In this document: positions 35,702 to 47,460 of the stretch, in pieces
How positions within the stretch are numbered: the stretch's first letter is position 1
Layout: the number at the start of each line of letters is the position of its first letter
Source: Thermithiobacillus plumbiphilus
GTDB lineage: Bacteria > Pseudomonadota > Gammaproteobacteria > Acidithiobacillales > Thermithiobacillaceae
Length of the DNA: 64,000 nucleotides
Reading direction: 5' to 3'
NCBI RefSeq assembly: GCF_038070005.1
Contig: NZ_JBBPCO010000014.1
Coordinates: forward strand, 1 to 64,000
Translations under genes and position numbers: made by a program
The notes under the pieces: model-generated
The model's database searches: none
What the model was told of the DNA's origin: nothing
Seen by the model: only the letters and a program-made list of their open reading frames with translations

Positions 35702-37001
35702 ATGGATAATTTTTTGCTTGTGCTGGCAGCTTTCGCCCTGGTTGTTCTGAATGGCTTTTTCGTGGCTGCCGAATTTGCCATGGTCAAGATCCGCGCCACG
35801 CGGGTGCAGGCCCTGGCCCGCGATACCGGGCTACGCGGCCGGATTCTCGGACAGGTCAACCGGAATCTCGATGCCTATCTCTCGGCCTGCCAGCTAGGCA
35901 TCACCCTCGCCTCACTGGGGCTGGGCTGGATTGGCGAACCGGCCTTCGCCAGGCTGCTTGAACCAGTATTGGCGCGTGCCGGTGTTGATTCACCGGACGT
36001 GGTCCATGGCATTTCCTTCGTTACCGCATTCATCATCATTTCCTATCTGCACATCGTGCTGGGTGAGCTTGCGCCCAAGTCCATGGCCATCCGCCAGCCT
36101 GAACCGGTTTCCCTGTGGACTGCCGTACCTCTGTATGCCTTCTACTGGCTGATGTATCCTGCCATCTGGGGCTTGAATCTCAGTGCCAACCTGGTACTCA
36201 GGGCCTTTGGCCTGCAGGTGGCGCACGAAGGGGAGGAGGCGCATACCCCCGAAGAACTCAAGATGATCGTCATGTCCAGCCATGCCCAGGGTGAGCTGAG
36301 TCGGGAGGAGGGTGAAATTCTGTCCCGCACCCTGGATTTCGGCGAACTGACCGCAGGCGAGCTGATGCGACCGGCTGCCGAGATGCGCTGCCTTTACCTG
36401 GATCGGCCCGCCGCGGAGAACATCGCCATGATGGACCGGCATCGTTATACCCGTTATCCTGCCTGCGAGGGTGATCGGGGAAATGTGGTCGGGCTCGTTC
36501 ACGTCAAGGATCTCTTCGCGGCGCGGCGCAGCGGTGACAGCCTCGACAACCTGGAACGCTTCATCCGGCCCATCGTCACCGTGCATCGGGACCTGCCGGC
36601 CTTTGCTCTGTTCCAGCGGTTTCGCGGGGGAGAGGCGCATTTTGCCATCGTCACTGACGAGCGGGGCACGATAACCGGGTTCATCACCATGGACCATATC
36701 CTGGAGGCGCTGGTAGGCCAGATCCAGGACGAATTCCAGCATGGGCCGACCAAGCGCTGGCAGCACCTGCCCGATGGCAGCCTGCTTGGGCCGGCCAGCC
36801 TGCCGATCTATACCCTGGAGCGCGAGCTCGGCACGGATATCCTGGTGGAGGAGGTCGATACCGTCGGCGGGCTGGTGATGTGGCGGCTTGAACGCCTGCC
36901 CAATCCGGGCGAGCGGGTGAGCTTTGATGATTTCGATATTGTGGTGCGCGAGATGCAAGGTCCGCGTATACTGCGAGTACAGATATATCCGACCTCGGAC
37001 C

Positions 37002-37021
<20 letters not shown>
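35702..37021 (+). CDS. CNNM/hemolysin-family membrane protein with CBS and CorC domains
   Basis: The 439-residue protein combines an N-terminal CNNM transmembrane domain (about 1-190; LVVLNGFFVAAEFAMVKIRATRV, LSACQLGITLASLGLGWIGEPA, LGELAPKSMAI), two CBS motifs (about 215-330) and a C-terminal CorC/HlyC domain (about 350-430; DGSLLGPASLPIYTLEREL). Related bacterial CorB/CorC-type proteins take part in Mg2+ or Co2+ resistance and efflux; the hemolysin label is historical. The exact ion is unknown. Its last 20 bases overlap queA. Confidence 0.88.
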
Positions 37022-39189
<2,168 letters not shown>

Positions 39190-39217
39190 GCATCTGATTC
39201 TATGAAAAGGAACCCCC

Positions 39218-39553
39218 ATGAGTTTTGACCTGATCTCCACTGCCTTTGCCCAGTCACCCGCAGCACCCACGGAGACCAACCTGCTGATGCAGCTGGCGCC
39301 CATGCTGGTGATCTTCGTGATCTTCTATTTCCTGCTGATCAGGCCCCAGGTCAAGCGCGCCAAGGAGCTCAAGCAACTGATCGAGTCCCTGGCCAAGGGT
39401 GACGAGGTCGTTACCAATGGCGGCGTGGCCGGCCGGGTCACCAGCGTCAATGACGATTTCGTCGGGCTGGAAGTGGCGGATGGCGTGATCATCAAGGTGC
39501 AGAAACAGGCCGTGAGCATGGTGCTACCCAAGGGCAGCCTCAAAAAGGGCTGA
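39218..39553 (+). CDS. yajC: Sec translocase auxiliary subunit YajC
   Basis: The 111-residue protein has one transmembrane helix (about residues 22-43; LAPMLVIFVIFYFLLIRPQ) and a cytosolic domain beginning VKRAKELKQLIESLAKGDEVVTNGGVAGRV, typical of YajC. It joins SecD and SecF in the accessory complex of the Sec translocon. AAAAGGAA precedes the ATG. It is 45 bases upstream of secD. Confidence 0.95.
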   Translation: MSFDLISTAFAQSPAAPTETNLLMQLAPMLVIFVIFYFLLIRPQVKRAKELKQLIESLAKGDEVVTNGGVAGRVTSVNDDFVGLEVADGVIIKVQKQAVSMVLPKGSLKKG

Positions 39554-39598
39554 TCCGGCCATCCACCTGTCCACGCCCTCCTGCAAGGATTGCGCTGA

Positions 39599-41392
39599 AT
39601 GAAACCATATCCGCTCTGGAAGTACCTGCTGATTCTGGCGGTGCTGATCCCATCCTTCCTGTACTTCCTGCCCAACCTGTTCGGTACCGTGCCGTCAGTG
39701 GAGATCCGGGCGCCGCAGGGCATGATTGCCCCGGCTAGTGCCGACATTTCCGCCATGCTGCGTCAGGCGCGAATTCCCTATGACTCGATACGTGCGCAGG
39801 GGAGCGGCTTGAAAGTGCTTTTCAATAATCCTGCCGACCAGTCCCGAGCCCAGGAGTTGCTGCGCGACAGGCTTCCCGATCAGACCGAGGTGGTGCTCGC
39901 CAATCAGCCGGCTGCCCCGGAGCTGTTGCAGCAGCTTGGCGGTAAGCCTGTCAACCTGGGCCTCGATCTGCGTGGCGGGGTCTATCTGCTCCTGCAGGTG
40001 CAGACCGAGGTCGCGGTCCAGCGTGCCGTTGACCGTTATGTCGATGAACTGCGTACCTACATGCAGGAGAAAGGCGTTCGCTATCTGCGGGTGGAACGAC
40101 CGAATCCCGATACCCTGTTGGTGAAAATGAATGATCCGCAAGCCATGGCATCGGCCAAGTCGGTGCTCGCCGAGAGATATCCGGAACTTGCCCTGCAGCC
40201 CCTGAGCAATGCCGACGGCAGCTTCCTGCGGATCACCCCCACGGATGATGAAAAGGCGCGGCTGCGCAAGTTTGCAGTGGAACAGGGCATCATCACCATC
40301 CGTAACCGCATCGACCAGCTGGGCGTGAGCGAGCCCGTCATCCAGCGCCAGGGTGAGAGCCGCATTGCGGTACAGTTGCCAGGCGTGCAGGACACCACCC
40401 GCGCCAAGCAGATCATCGGCTCCACGGCGCAGCTCGAATTCAAGCTGGTCGACGAGGCGCACGACCTCGCTGGCGCATTGGCCGGCCAGGTGCCGAGCGG
40501 GGATGCCATTTATTATGACCGTCAGGGCCAGCCTTACCTGCTCAAGACACATACTGTGCTGACAGGCGAATTTCTGAACGATGCCGGCTCGAACATCGAC
40601 CAGCAGACCGGACAGGCCATCGTCAACGTCAGCTTCGATGCCCGCGGTACCCGCATCTTCTCGCGCCTGACCACCGAGAACACCGGCAAGCGCATGGCCA
40701 TTCTGCTCGACGAGAAGGTCATCACGGCGCCCGTGATCAACGAGCCGATCACCGGCGGCCGCGCGCAGATCAACGGTTTTGATGATACCCAGGAAGCTCA
40801 TAGCGTCGCCATCATGCTCCGCGCTGGCGCCCTGCCGGCCCCGGTCAGCGTGATCGAGGAACGTACCGTGGGTCCGAGCCTGGGTCAGGACTCCATCGCC
40901 CAGGGAATCAACTCGCTTGTCATCGGCATGCTGGTGGTGCTGGTATTCATGACGGCCTACTACCGTCTGTTTGGTCTGGTGGCCAATCTGGCTCTGGCGC
41001 TCAATGTCGTGATGATCATCGCGGCCCTGTCACTATTCGGAGCGACCCTGACCCTGCCAGGCATGGCGGGTATCGTGCTGACGGTGGGCATGGCAGTGGA
41101 TGCAAATGTGCTCATTTATGAGCGCATTCGTGAGGAACTCCGCAATGGCATGAGCCCGCGCGCCGCCGTGGACGCCGGCTTTGATCGGGCGCTGGCGACA
41201 ATCGTTGACGCCAATATCACAACCCTTATTGCCGGTCTGGTACTCTTTCAGTTCGGAACGGGTCCGGTACGCGGTTTTGCGGTCGTGCTGAGCATCGGCA
41301 TTCTTACTTCAATGTTTACCGCTGTGATGGTCAGCCGTGCAATCATTCACCTGGTCATGGGCCGCCGGCGTTTGCAGAAGTTATACATCTAA
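39599..41392 (+). CDS. secD: Protein translocase subunit SecD
   Basis: SecD uses the proton gradient to help pull proteins across the inner membrane after SecA. The 597-residue protein has an N-terminal membrane helix (WKYLLILAVLIPSFLYFLPNLFG), large periplasmic P1 region (VNLGLDLRGGVYLLLQVQ and IITIRNRIDQLGVSEPVIQRQG) and five C-terminal helices, with TVGPSLGQDSIAQGINSLVIG and the VGMAVDANVLIYERIREELR motif carrying the proton-relay Asp. It lies just before secF. Confidence 0.96.
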   Translation: MKPYPLWKYLLILAVLIPSFLYFLPNLFGTVPSVEIRAPQGMIAPASADISAMLRQARIPYDSIRAQGSGLKVLFNNPADQSRAQELLRDRLPDQTEVVLANQPAAPELLQQLGGKPVNLGLDLRGGVYLLLQVQTEVAVQRAVDRYVDELRTYMQEKGVRYLRVERPNPDTLLVKMNDPQAMASAKSVLAERYPELALQPLSNADGSFLRITPTDDEKARLRKFAVEQGIITIRNRIDQLGVSEPVIQRQGESRIAVQLPGVQDTTRAKQIIGSTAQLEFKLVDEAHDLAGALAGQVPSGDAIYYDRQGQPYLLKTHTVLTGEFLNDAGSNIDQQTGQAIVNVSFDARGTRIFSRLTTENTGKRMAILLDEKVITAPVINEPITGGRAQINGFDDTQEAHSVAIMLRAGALPAPVSVIEERTVGPSLGQDSIAQGINSLVIGMLVVLVFMTAYYRLFGLVANLALALNVVMIIAALSLFGATLTLPGMAGIVLTVGMAVDANVLIYERIREELRNGMSPRAAVDAGFDRALATIVDANITTLIAGLVLFQFGTGPVRGFAVVLSIGILTSMFTAVMVSRAIIHLVMGRRRLQKLYI

Positions 41393-41401
41393 GGATTCGC
41401 C

Positions 41402-42352
41402 ATGGAATTTTTCAAGCGCCGTACCGCAATCCGTTTCATGGAAAAGCGCAGGCACTTTGCGGTTTTTTCTCTGATCCTGATCATCGTCAGCCTTGTGTCC
41501 CTAGCCACCAGGGGCCTTAATCTCGGCATCGACTTTACCGGCGGCACCCTGGTGGAAGTGCGCTACGAGCGCACTGTACCGGTTGCAGATGTGCGTGCCG
41601 CCCTGACACAGCAGGGATTTGGTGATGCTGTGGTACAGACCTTTGGTGGTCCCCAGGATGTTTTGATCCGGTTGCCGGGGGGGCAGGCACGAGACAGTGC
41701 GACCCTGAGTACCCGGATTGCCGCGGCGCTAAAGCAGGGGGCCCAGGGTCAGGATGTGCAGGTCCGTCGTGTCGAGTTTGTGGGACCACAAGTCGGAAAG
41801 GAACTGGCTCAGCAAGGTATGTTGGCCTTGGTCCTGGTGATATTGGGTATTCTGATTTACGTCAGCTTTCGTTTCGAGTGGCGATTTGCCATTGGCTCCA
41901 TCCTGGCGCTTCTCCATGATCCGATTCTCGTGCTGGGGTTCTTCAGTGTTACTGGCATGGAGTTCTCCATCAGCACGCTGGCGGCCTTGCTGGCGGTCAT
42001 GGGCTACTCCATAAACGATACAGTGGTCGTTTTCGACCGGATTCGCGAATATTTGGTCCAGCAAAGGAATAAGTCAGTGGAAATGATCATGAATGAGAGC
42101 ATCAACTCCACGCTTTCACGCACGATCATGACCAGCATGACCACCCTGCTGGTCGTTCTGGCTCTGCTCTTTTTTGGTGGGCCGGTGCTGGAGCCTTTTG
42201 CGGCAACCCTGGTGGTCGGCATTCTGGTGGGAACCTACTCTTCGATCTTTATCGCCAGCCCGGCAGCGCTCTGGCTGGGCCTCAAGCGTGAACATGTCGT
42301 GAAATCAAAGCTGATCCGTGGTACGGATCGTGAGGATGGGGCGCGCATCTGA
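41402..42352 (+). CDS. secF: Protein translocase subunit SecF
   Basis: The 316-residue partner of SecD has six membrane helices. Recognisable segments are NLGIDFTGGTLVEVRY (periplasmic entrance), VGPQVGKELAQQGMLALVLVILGILIYVSFRFEWRFA, LAVMGYSINDTVVVFDRIRE with the conserved Asp, and NSTLSRTIMTSMTTLLVVLALLFFGG. It begins nine bases after secD. A GGGGCGC/GCGCCCC hairpin (42338-42360) surrounds the stop codon. Confidence 0.96.
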   Translation: MEFFKRRTAIRFMEKRRHFAVFSLILIIVSLVSLATRGLNLGIDFTGGTLVEVRYERTVPVADVRAALTQQGFGDAVVQTFGGPQDVLIRLPGGQARDSATLSTRIAAALKQGAQGQDVQVRRVEFVGPQVGKELAQQGMLALVLVILGILIYVSFRFEWRFAIGSILALLHDPILVLGFFSVTGMEFSISTLAALLAVMGYSINDTVVVFDRIREYLVQQRNKSVEMIMNESINSTLSRTIMTSMTTLLVVLALLFFGGPVLEPFAATLVVGILVGTYSSIFIASPAALWLGLKREHVVKSKLIRGTDREDGARI

Positions 42353-42374
42353 AGCGCCCCCATTCAGGAATCCG

Positions 42375-42399
42375 AGGCCGGTATCCAGCGCCGGCCTTT
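42375..42399 (+). terminator. Terminator-like hairpin after secF
   Basis: AGGCCGG and CCGGCCT pair around nine bases, followed by only two further Ts. With the hairpin around the secF stop it may end the queA-secF transcript, but the short T-tract makes it weak. Confidence 0.45.
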
Positions 42400-42426
42400 G
42401 CGCGTCTGAGCCATGGCCGCCCATGC

Positions 42427-42611
42427 TCACCCTTCTCCCGTTCTGTCAGGCTGGATTTCCGCATCTTTTCCCACAGTGCCTTGCGGCTGATGCCAATCGC
42501 CGCGTGGTCCGGGTGCAGTTCCGCTCAGTTGATGCGCGGTTTGCGCGAAAAGCTCCTTGCCTGCACCTGTCGGGCCGGTGACTGGCACGCGGGCACCAGT
42601 GCAGCACATCT
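42427..42611 (-). pseudogene. Collapsed remnant of an NtrC-type sigma54-dependent regulator
   Basis: Two fragments of one regulator survive on the minus strand in different frames. The upstream piece reads VPVTGPTGAGKELFAQTAHQ, the Walker A region of sigma54 activators (usual form GESGTGKELFARAIH). About 50 bases later, in another frame, AAIGISRKALWEKMRK matches the C-terminal Fis-type DNA-binding helix. The roughly 200 residues expected between them are missing, and no start or full ATPase domain remains. The rest of the 434-base gap between secF and trmJ (42353-42786) holds only the hairpins and the trmJ leader. Confidence 0.7.
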
Positions 42612-42786
42612 TCCGATCCGCTTCCCGTGCTACGTGCATTATTGTTGTTTCCCCGCGTATTATCATTGGTTGAAAACATGCCATTGAACCGGTGCGGGAG
42701 GAATTCCGGTTGCTGATCCGGTTGATTCGGACCCATTCGCAAAATCATGCCCGGCCGTATGGCGTTCCCTACAGGATGCTTGCTCC

Positions 42787-43527
42787 ATGTTTGATGACAT
42801 AAACATCGTACTGGTCGAAACCAGCCATCCCGGCAATATCGGATCAGTGGCCCGCGCCATGAAGAACATGGGGCTTCGCCGCTTGACCCTGGTCAGCCCC
42901 AGATATTTTCCGCATGCCGAGGCAACAGCCCTGGCTTCCGGCGCGGATGACCTGCTGGAGCATGCGCGCGTGGTGGATTCACTGGTGGAGGCGATCGCTG
43001 ACTGCCGGTTCGTGATCGGCACCAGTGCGCGTGAGCGGCGTGCCGACTGGCCGGTGTTCGAGGTGCGGGAAGCGGCGCTCAAGGTCGTTGAGGAGAGCCA
43101 GCGGGGGGCCTGCGCCGTGGTATTCGGTCGTGAGCGCACAGGCCTGAGCAATGATGAGCTGGATCGCTGCCATGCCCTGATGCAGATCCCCACCGACACG
43201 GCCTATAGTTCGCTCAATCTGGCGCAGGCCGTGCAGGTGGTCGCCTATGAGCTCTGGATGGCTGGCAGGGTTCCGGTAAGCAGGCCCGAATCTGCTCAGG
43301 CCCGCGCCACTTTGGCCGAGACGGAATATTTTTACGGGCATCTGGAAAGACTGCTCATCGACAGCGGCTTTCTCAATGCCCAGGCCCCAAAGCCCCTGAT
43401 GCGCCGGATCCGACGCATGTTCGACCGGGCCGAACTGCAATCGCATGAGGTCAATATCCTGCGTGGCATCCTGACAGCGCTGGAACATTCTCCTCCCACA
43501 CAGGACAAAAGCCGCAACCAATCCTGA
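42787..43527 (+). CDS. trmJ: tRNA (cytidine/uridine-2'-O-)-methyltransferase TrmJ
   Basis: TrmJ 2'-O-methylates position 32 of several tRNAs. The 246-residue SPOUT-class protein begins NIVLVETSHPGNIGSVARAMKNMGL and has the knot motifs GACAVVFGRERTGLSNDEL and CHALMQIPTDTAYSSLNLAQAVQVVAYELW, followed by a C-terminal extension typical of TrmJ. Length matches E. coli (246). It lies upstream of cysE and iscR, as in many gammaproteobacterial isc loci. Confidence 0.95.
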   Translation: MFDDINIVLVETSHPGNIGSVARAMKNMGLRRLTLVSPRYFPHAEATALASGADDLLEHARVVDSLVEAIADCRFVIGTSARERRADWPVFEVREAALKVVEESQRGACAVVFGRERTGLSNDELDRCHALMQIPTDTAYSSLNLAQAVQVVAYELWMAGRVPVSRPESAQARATLAETEYFYGHLERLLIDSGFLNAQAPKPLMRRIRRMFDRAELQSHEVNILRGILTALEHSPPTQDKSRNQS

Positions 43528-43606
43528 ATTCTTGACGTTGCAAGTCGGGTAAAGGTTTAATTGAAAATTTCTTCATTTCTAGATGTCCGGGATAAACGGA
43601 GAGAAT

Positions 43607-44371
43607 ATGGGATATTTCAGGCGCTTGCGGGAGGATGTTCAGGTGGTGTTCGAGCGTGATCCCGCCGCCAGGAATTTCATGGAGGTGGTGCTGACCTATC
43701 CTGGCGTCCATGCCCTGCTGCTGCATCGGCTGGCGCATTCGCTCTGGGTGCGCGGCTTTGCCAGCCCGGCCCGGGTCATTGCGGCTTTTTCGCGTTTCCT
43801 GACGGGCATCGAGATCCATCCGGGCGCCAGCATCGGCCAGCGGTTCTTCATTGATCACGGCATGGGGGTGGTCATTGGGGAAACGGCCGAGATTGGTGAC
43901 GATTGCACGCTTTATCACGGCGTTACCCTGGGCGGTACCAGCTGGAAGAAAGGCAAGCGCCACCCCACCCTGGGAAACAATGTCATTGTTGGGGCGGGTG
44001 CCAAGATTCTGGGGCCCATCAGACTGGGCGACTGTAGCCGGATTGGCTCCAACGCGGTGGTGGTCAAGGAGGTGCCGGCCAATGCCACGGTGGTGGGTAT
44101 CCCGGGGCGGGTGGTCAAGCAGGAGGGAAGTGCGCGCCGGTTCGCCTTCGAAGCCTATGCCGCTACCGAGCAGATGCCCGACCCGATCGCGCGGGCCATC
44201 GAGTGCATGCTCGACCACATGCATCGTCAGGATGAGCACATCGAAAAGCTGCAGCAGATGATTGCTGAGCAGCAGGGCCGGCGAGGTCTGCTCAGGGAAG
44301 AGATGGAACCCGTCAGCTGTGATCTGAATGGCGCCGGGCCGGGAGAGAAAAGTCGGGGAACTAATACTTGA
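43607..44371 (+). CDS. cysE: Serine O-acetyltransferase (second copy, isc-linked)
   Basis: The 254-residue protein has the CysE N-terminal [32 protein letters not shown] and the hexapeptide-repeat acetyltransferase domain ([52 protein letters not shown]). I chose ATG 43607, preceded by GGAGAG, rather than 43583. It lies directly before iscR, an arrangement seen in Azotobacter (cysE2), so it probably feeds cysteine to the desulfurases. An IscR-type operator overlaps its stop. The C-terminal tail differs from the other copy at 26.7 kb. Confidence 0.92.
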   Translation: MGYFRRLREDVQVVFERDPAARNFMEVVLTYPGVHALLLHRLAHSLWVRGFASPARVIAAFSRFLTGIEIHPGASIGQRFFIDHGMGVVIGETAEIGDDCTLYHGVTLGGTSWKKGKRHPTLGNNVIVGAGAKILGPIRLGDCSRIGSNAVVVKEVPANATVVGIPGRVVKQEGSARRFAFEAYAATEQMPDPIARAIECMLDHMHRQDEHIEKLQQMIAEQQGRRGLLREEMEPVSCDLNGAGPGEKSRGTNT

Positions 44372-44396
44372 CTGAAATAGTCGGATAAGATAGTTT
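44364..44396 (+). promoter_or_regulatory. iscR promoter with type 1 IscR-binding site
   Basis: Positions 44364-44387 read ATACTTGACTG followed by AAATAGTCGGATA. This fits nearly every position of the type 1 IscR consensus (ATA-S-YYGACT-RWWWY-AGTC-RR). It contains a -35 TTGACT (44368-44373), 17 bases before a possible -10 TAGTTT (44391-44396). Binding of cluster-loaded IscR would block RNA polymerase, giving feedback control of the isc genes. The site overlaps the cysE stop codon. Confidence 0.8.
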
Positions 44397-44423
44397 CCGT
44401 AGCACACAGGATGGTGAAACCAC

Positions 44424-44945
44424 TTGAAGCTGACCACGAAAGGCCGCTATGCAGTCACTGCCATGCTCGACTTGGCGCTGTTTCAGGACCAGGGTGCCGT
44501 AACTCTGGCTGACATCGCCAAGCGCCAGCAGATTTCGCTGGCCTATCTTGAACAGCTCTTCGGTCGCTTGCGGCGCAAGGGCCTGGTGGAGAGCGTGCGG
44601 GGTCCTGGTGGCGGCTATCATCTGGCGCAGCCTGAATATGCGATTCGGGTTTCCGACATCATCGCCGCTGTCAACGAGCCGATTTCGACCACCATTTGCG
44701 GTGGGGAGGCGGCCAATCGCTGCAAGGGTGAAAATGTCGCCTGCCTGACGCACGACCTCTGGGAGGCGCTGGGCACAGAGATTCAGCAGTTTCTCAATGG
44801 GGTGACACTCGCCGCGCTTGTGGCGCAGCACCATGAGAAACAGTTCGGACAGGAGCACGGCAGCCCCTTGCGCGACCATCGGATGGCGCGTGAGAAGACG
44901 GTGGTTGCCGTTGCCGGCGCGGACAAGCATGTATCTGGATCATAA
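44424..44945 (+). CDS. iscR: Fe-S cluster assembly regulator IscR
   Basis: IscR is an Rrf2-family [2Fe-2S] repressor of the isc operon. The 173-residue protein has the winged helix (MKLTTKGRYAVTAMLDLAL to VRGPGGGYHLAQP) and the cluster ligands Cys92, Cys100, Cys107 and His110 (ACLTHDLW). Spacing between the cysteines is a little longer than in E. coli (92, 98, 104, 107). TTG 44424 is the start, because the family sequence begins there; the uncommon start may lower expression. Its 3' end overlaps the first desulfurase gene by 17 bases. Confidence 0.93.
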   Translation: MKLTTKGRYAVTAMLDLALFQDQGAVTLADIAKRQQISLAYLEQLFGRLRRKGLVESVRGPGGGYHLAQPEYAIRVSDIIAAVNEPISTTICGGEAANRCKGENVACLTHDLWEALGTEIQQFLNGVTLAALVAQHHEKQFGQEHGSPLRDHRMAREKTVVAVAGADKHVSGS

Positions 44946-46074
44946 CGCCACCACGCCCGTCGATCCGCAGGTCCTGGAGGCGATGCTGCCCCACCTGCAG
45001 GGTTGTTGCGGCAATCCTTCCAGCGTGCACAAAGCCGGCCGGATCGCGCGCGCTGCGGTGGATGAGGCGCGGGAGCAGGTGGCGAGTCTGGTCGGGGTGC
45101 AGGCCAGTCAGGTGGTATTTACCGCCAGCGGCACCGAGGCCAACAACATGGCCCTGAAAGGCGTCGCTGCGCTCAAGGGGCGGGATGCAGCACTGCTGGT
45201 CAGCGCCATTGAGCATCCTTCGGTGGCTCAGGTGGCAAGTGCACTGGCGCGCCAGGGCTGGCCAGTGCAGCGGGTCGCCCCGGATGTCCATGGACTGGTT
45301 CAGGCGGAAGCAGTGGCTGAGGCCATGCCAGCCGCTTGCGGACTGGTTTCGGTCATGCTGGCCAACAATGAAACCGGCGCGATACAGGATGTCGCTGCCA
45401 TTGCCCGGATCGCCAGGGCGCGCGGAGCACTGGTGCATACGGATGCGGTACAGGCCCTTGGCAAGATGCCGGTCGACTTTGGCGCGCTGGGCGTGCACAT
45501 GATGAGCCTGTCCGCGCACAAGATATACGGTCCCAAGGGTGTCGGTGCCCTGGTGCTCGACAAGCGTACCGCGCTGGAGCCTCTGCTGCACGGAGGCGGG
45601 CATGAGCGCAGGCGTCGGGCCGGCACTGAAAACGTGGCCGCCATCGTGGGATTTGGCAAGGCTGCGGTGCTGGCGCAGGAACGCCTGGATGCAGACATGG
45701 CGCAACAGTCAGCCCTGCGTGATCGTCTCATCCAGGCCGCCAGGGCCGCCGTACCGGACATGGTGGTGTTTGCCGAGGACGCGCCGCGCCTGTGCAATAC
45801 GGTTGCCCTGGGGGTTCCGGGTATCGAGGGGGAAACCCTCCTGATGAGCCTGGATCTAATGGATATCATGGTTTCAAGCGGTTCGGCCTGCTCCAGTGGC
45901 AGCCTGGATCCGAGTCCCGCGCTGCTGGCGATGGGCGTGCCGGTGGATGTGGCGCGCAGCGCCATCCGCGTCAGTCTGGGACGCGATACTTCGGTGGCGG
46001 ATATAGACCGTTTCGTTTCGGTTCTTCGACAGCAGGTGGAACGCTTGCGCAATCTCTCCCGAATCGCCGGCTGA
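44929..46074 (+). CDS. NifS/IscS-type cysteine desulfurase without the IscU-binding tail
   Basis: The 381-residue PLP enzyme removes sulfur from cysteine. It has MYLDHNATTPVDPQVLEAM, TASGTEANNMALKG, SAIEHPSVAQV, MLANNETGAIQD, SLSAHKIYGPKGVGAL with the PLP Lys, GGGHERRRRAGTEN and catalytic Cys321 in SSGSACSSGS. It ends VERLRNLSRIAG and so lacks the roughly 20-residue tail (SPLWEMY...) that IscS uses to dock IscU. It is clearly different from the second desulfurase that follows. It may serve another acceptor, such as tRNA thiolation or a NifU-like partner. Its start overlaps iscR. Confidence 0.9.
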   Translation: MYLDHNATTPVDPQVLEAMLPHLQGCCGNPSSVHKAGRIARAAVDEAREQVASLVGVQASQVVFTASGTEANNMALKGVAALKGRDAALLVSAIEHPSVAQVASALARQGWPVQRVAPDVHGLVQAEAVAEAMPAACGLVSVMLANNETGAIQDVAAIARIARARGALVHTDAVQALGKMPVDFGALGVHMMSLSAHKIYGPKGVGALVLDKRTALEPLLHGGGHERRRRAGTENVAAIVGFGKAAVLAQERLDADMAQQSALRDRLIQAARAAVPDMVVFAEDAPRLCNTVALGVPGIEGETLLMSLDLMDIMVSSGSACSSGSLDPSPALLAMGVPVDVARSAIRVSLGRDTSVADIDRFVSVLRQQVERLRNLSRIAG

Positions 46075-46135
46075 ACCGCGATTTGGATAATCAGGCTTGA
46101 GGCCTGTCAGGTTTGGATGTGGCAAGGAGGGCAGC

Positions 46136-47428
46136 ATGAGCACAGTTGAAACAAGTCTGGCAAAACAGGTGCAGGAGCGCGAGGCCGCGGTCCGGCAGCC
46201 AGTCGCTACAAATGCGGAACACACCCCGATCTATCTGGACTATCAGTCCACCACGCCGGTCGATCCGCGTGTCGTGGAGAAGATGCTGCCCTATCTGACC
46301 CAGCAGTTCGGCAACCCGGCCAGCCGTTCCCACAGCCTGGGCTGGACCGCCGAGAAGGCCGTCGAGCATGCCCGCGAGCAGGTTGCCAAGGCCATCGGCG
46401 CCGATCCCAAGGAGATCGTCTGGACCTCCGGGGCAACCGAGGCGACCAATCTGGCCCTCAAGGGTGCTGCGCATTTCTACAAGGGCAAGGGCAAGCACCT
46501 GATCACCCTGAAGACCGAGCACAAGGCCACCCTGGATACCTGTCGCCAGCTGGAACGCGAGGGCTTCGAGGTCACCTACCTGCCGGTACAGGAAAATGGG
46601 CTGGTGGATCTTGATGCATTCCAGGCGGCCCTGCGCCCTGACACCATCATTGCGTCGGTGCTGTACGTCAACAACGAAATCGGCGTGATTCAACCCATGG
46701 CCGAAATCGGCCGGATACTGCGCGAGCGCGGCATTCTCTTTCATGTCGATGCCGCGCAGGCAGTCGGCAAGGTGCCGGTGGACGTCAATGCCATCAACGC
46801 CGATCTGATGTCGCTATCCGCTCACAAGGCCTACGGCCCCAAGGGCATCGGTGCCCTGTATGTGCGCCGCAAGCCGCGGGTGCGCATCGAGGCGCAGATG
46901 CACGGCGGTGGCCACGAACGCGGCATGCGGTCCGGCACCCTGCCGACGCACCAGATCGTGGGCATGGGCGAGGCCTTCGAGATCGCCGTGCGCGAGATGG
47001 AAGGCGAAAATGCCCGCATCCGGCGTCTGCGCGACAAGCTGCTCAATGGCCTGCGCGAGCGCATCGAGGAAGTCTATGTCAACGGCGACCTCGAACAGCG
47101 GGTACCGCAGAATCTCAACATCAGTTTCAACTTCGTTGAGGGCGAGTCTCTGATCATGGCGCTCAAGGATCTTGCCGTGTCCAGCGGCTCGGCCTGTACC
47201 TCCGCCAGTCTCGAACCCTCCTATGTACTGCGGGCCTTGGGCCGCAGTGACGAACTGGCGCACAGCTCCATCCGCTTCGGACTGGGTCGTTTCACGACCG
47301 AAGCTGAAATCGATTACACCATCGAACTCGTCGCCTCCAAGGTGGACAAGCTGCGCGAGTTGTCGCCACTCTGGGAGATGTATCAGGAAGGCATTGATCT
47401 GGAAAGCGTGCAGTGGGTTGCGCACTGA
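46136..47428 (+). CDS. iscS: Cysteine desulfurase IscS
   Basis: This 430-residue enzyme is the canonical IscS. It has [77 protein letters not shown] and catalytic Cys354 in [21 protein letters not shown]. The C-terminus [23 protein letters not shown] is the IscU-docking tail. A 30-residue N-terminal extension, absent from E. coli IscS (404 residues), precedes the conserved core; ATG 46136 has AAGGAGG upstream, so the extension appears real. It delivers sulfur to IscU, MnmA pathways and others. Confidence 0.97.
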   Translation: MSTVETSLAKQVQEREAAVRQPVATNAEHTPIYLDYQSTTPVDPRVVEKMLPYLTQQFGNPASRSHSLGWTAEKAVEHAREQVAKAIGADPKEIVWTSGATEATNLALKGAAHFYKGKGKHLITLKTEHKATLDTCRQLEREGFEVTYLPVQENGLVDLDAFQAALRPDTIIASVLYVNNEIGVIQPMAEIGRILRERGILFHVDAAQAVGKVPVDVNAINADLMSLSAHKAYGPKGIGALYVRRKPRVRIEAQMHGGGHERGMRSGTLPTHQIVGMGEAFEIAVREMEGENARIRRLRDKLLNGLRERIEEVYVNGDLEQRVPQNLNISFNFVEGESLIMALKDLAVSSGSACTSASLEPSYVLRALGRSDELAHSSIRFGLGRFTTEAEIDYTIELVASKVDKLRELSPLWEMYQEGIDLESVQWVAH

Positions 47429-47460
47429 TCCGGCAAATCTGACAAGGAAAGGAGTACATC

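Noticed and set aside
42531-42600. Sigma54 promoter near TGGCAC in the secF-trmJ gap
   Set aside because: The spacing to a GC-containing -12 element is wrong. The TGGCAC is part of the regulator relic.
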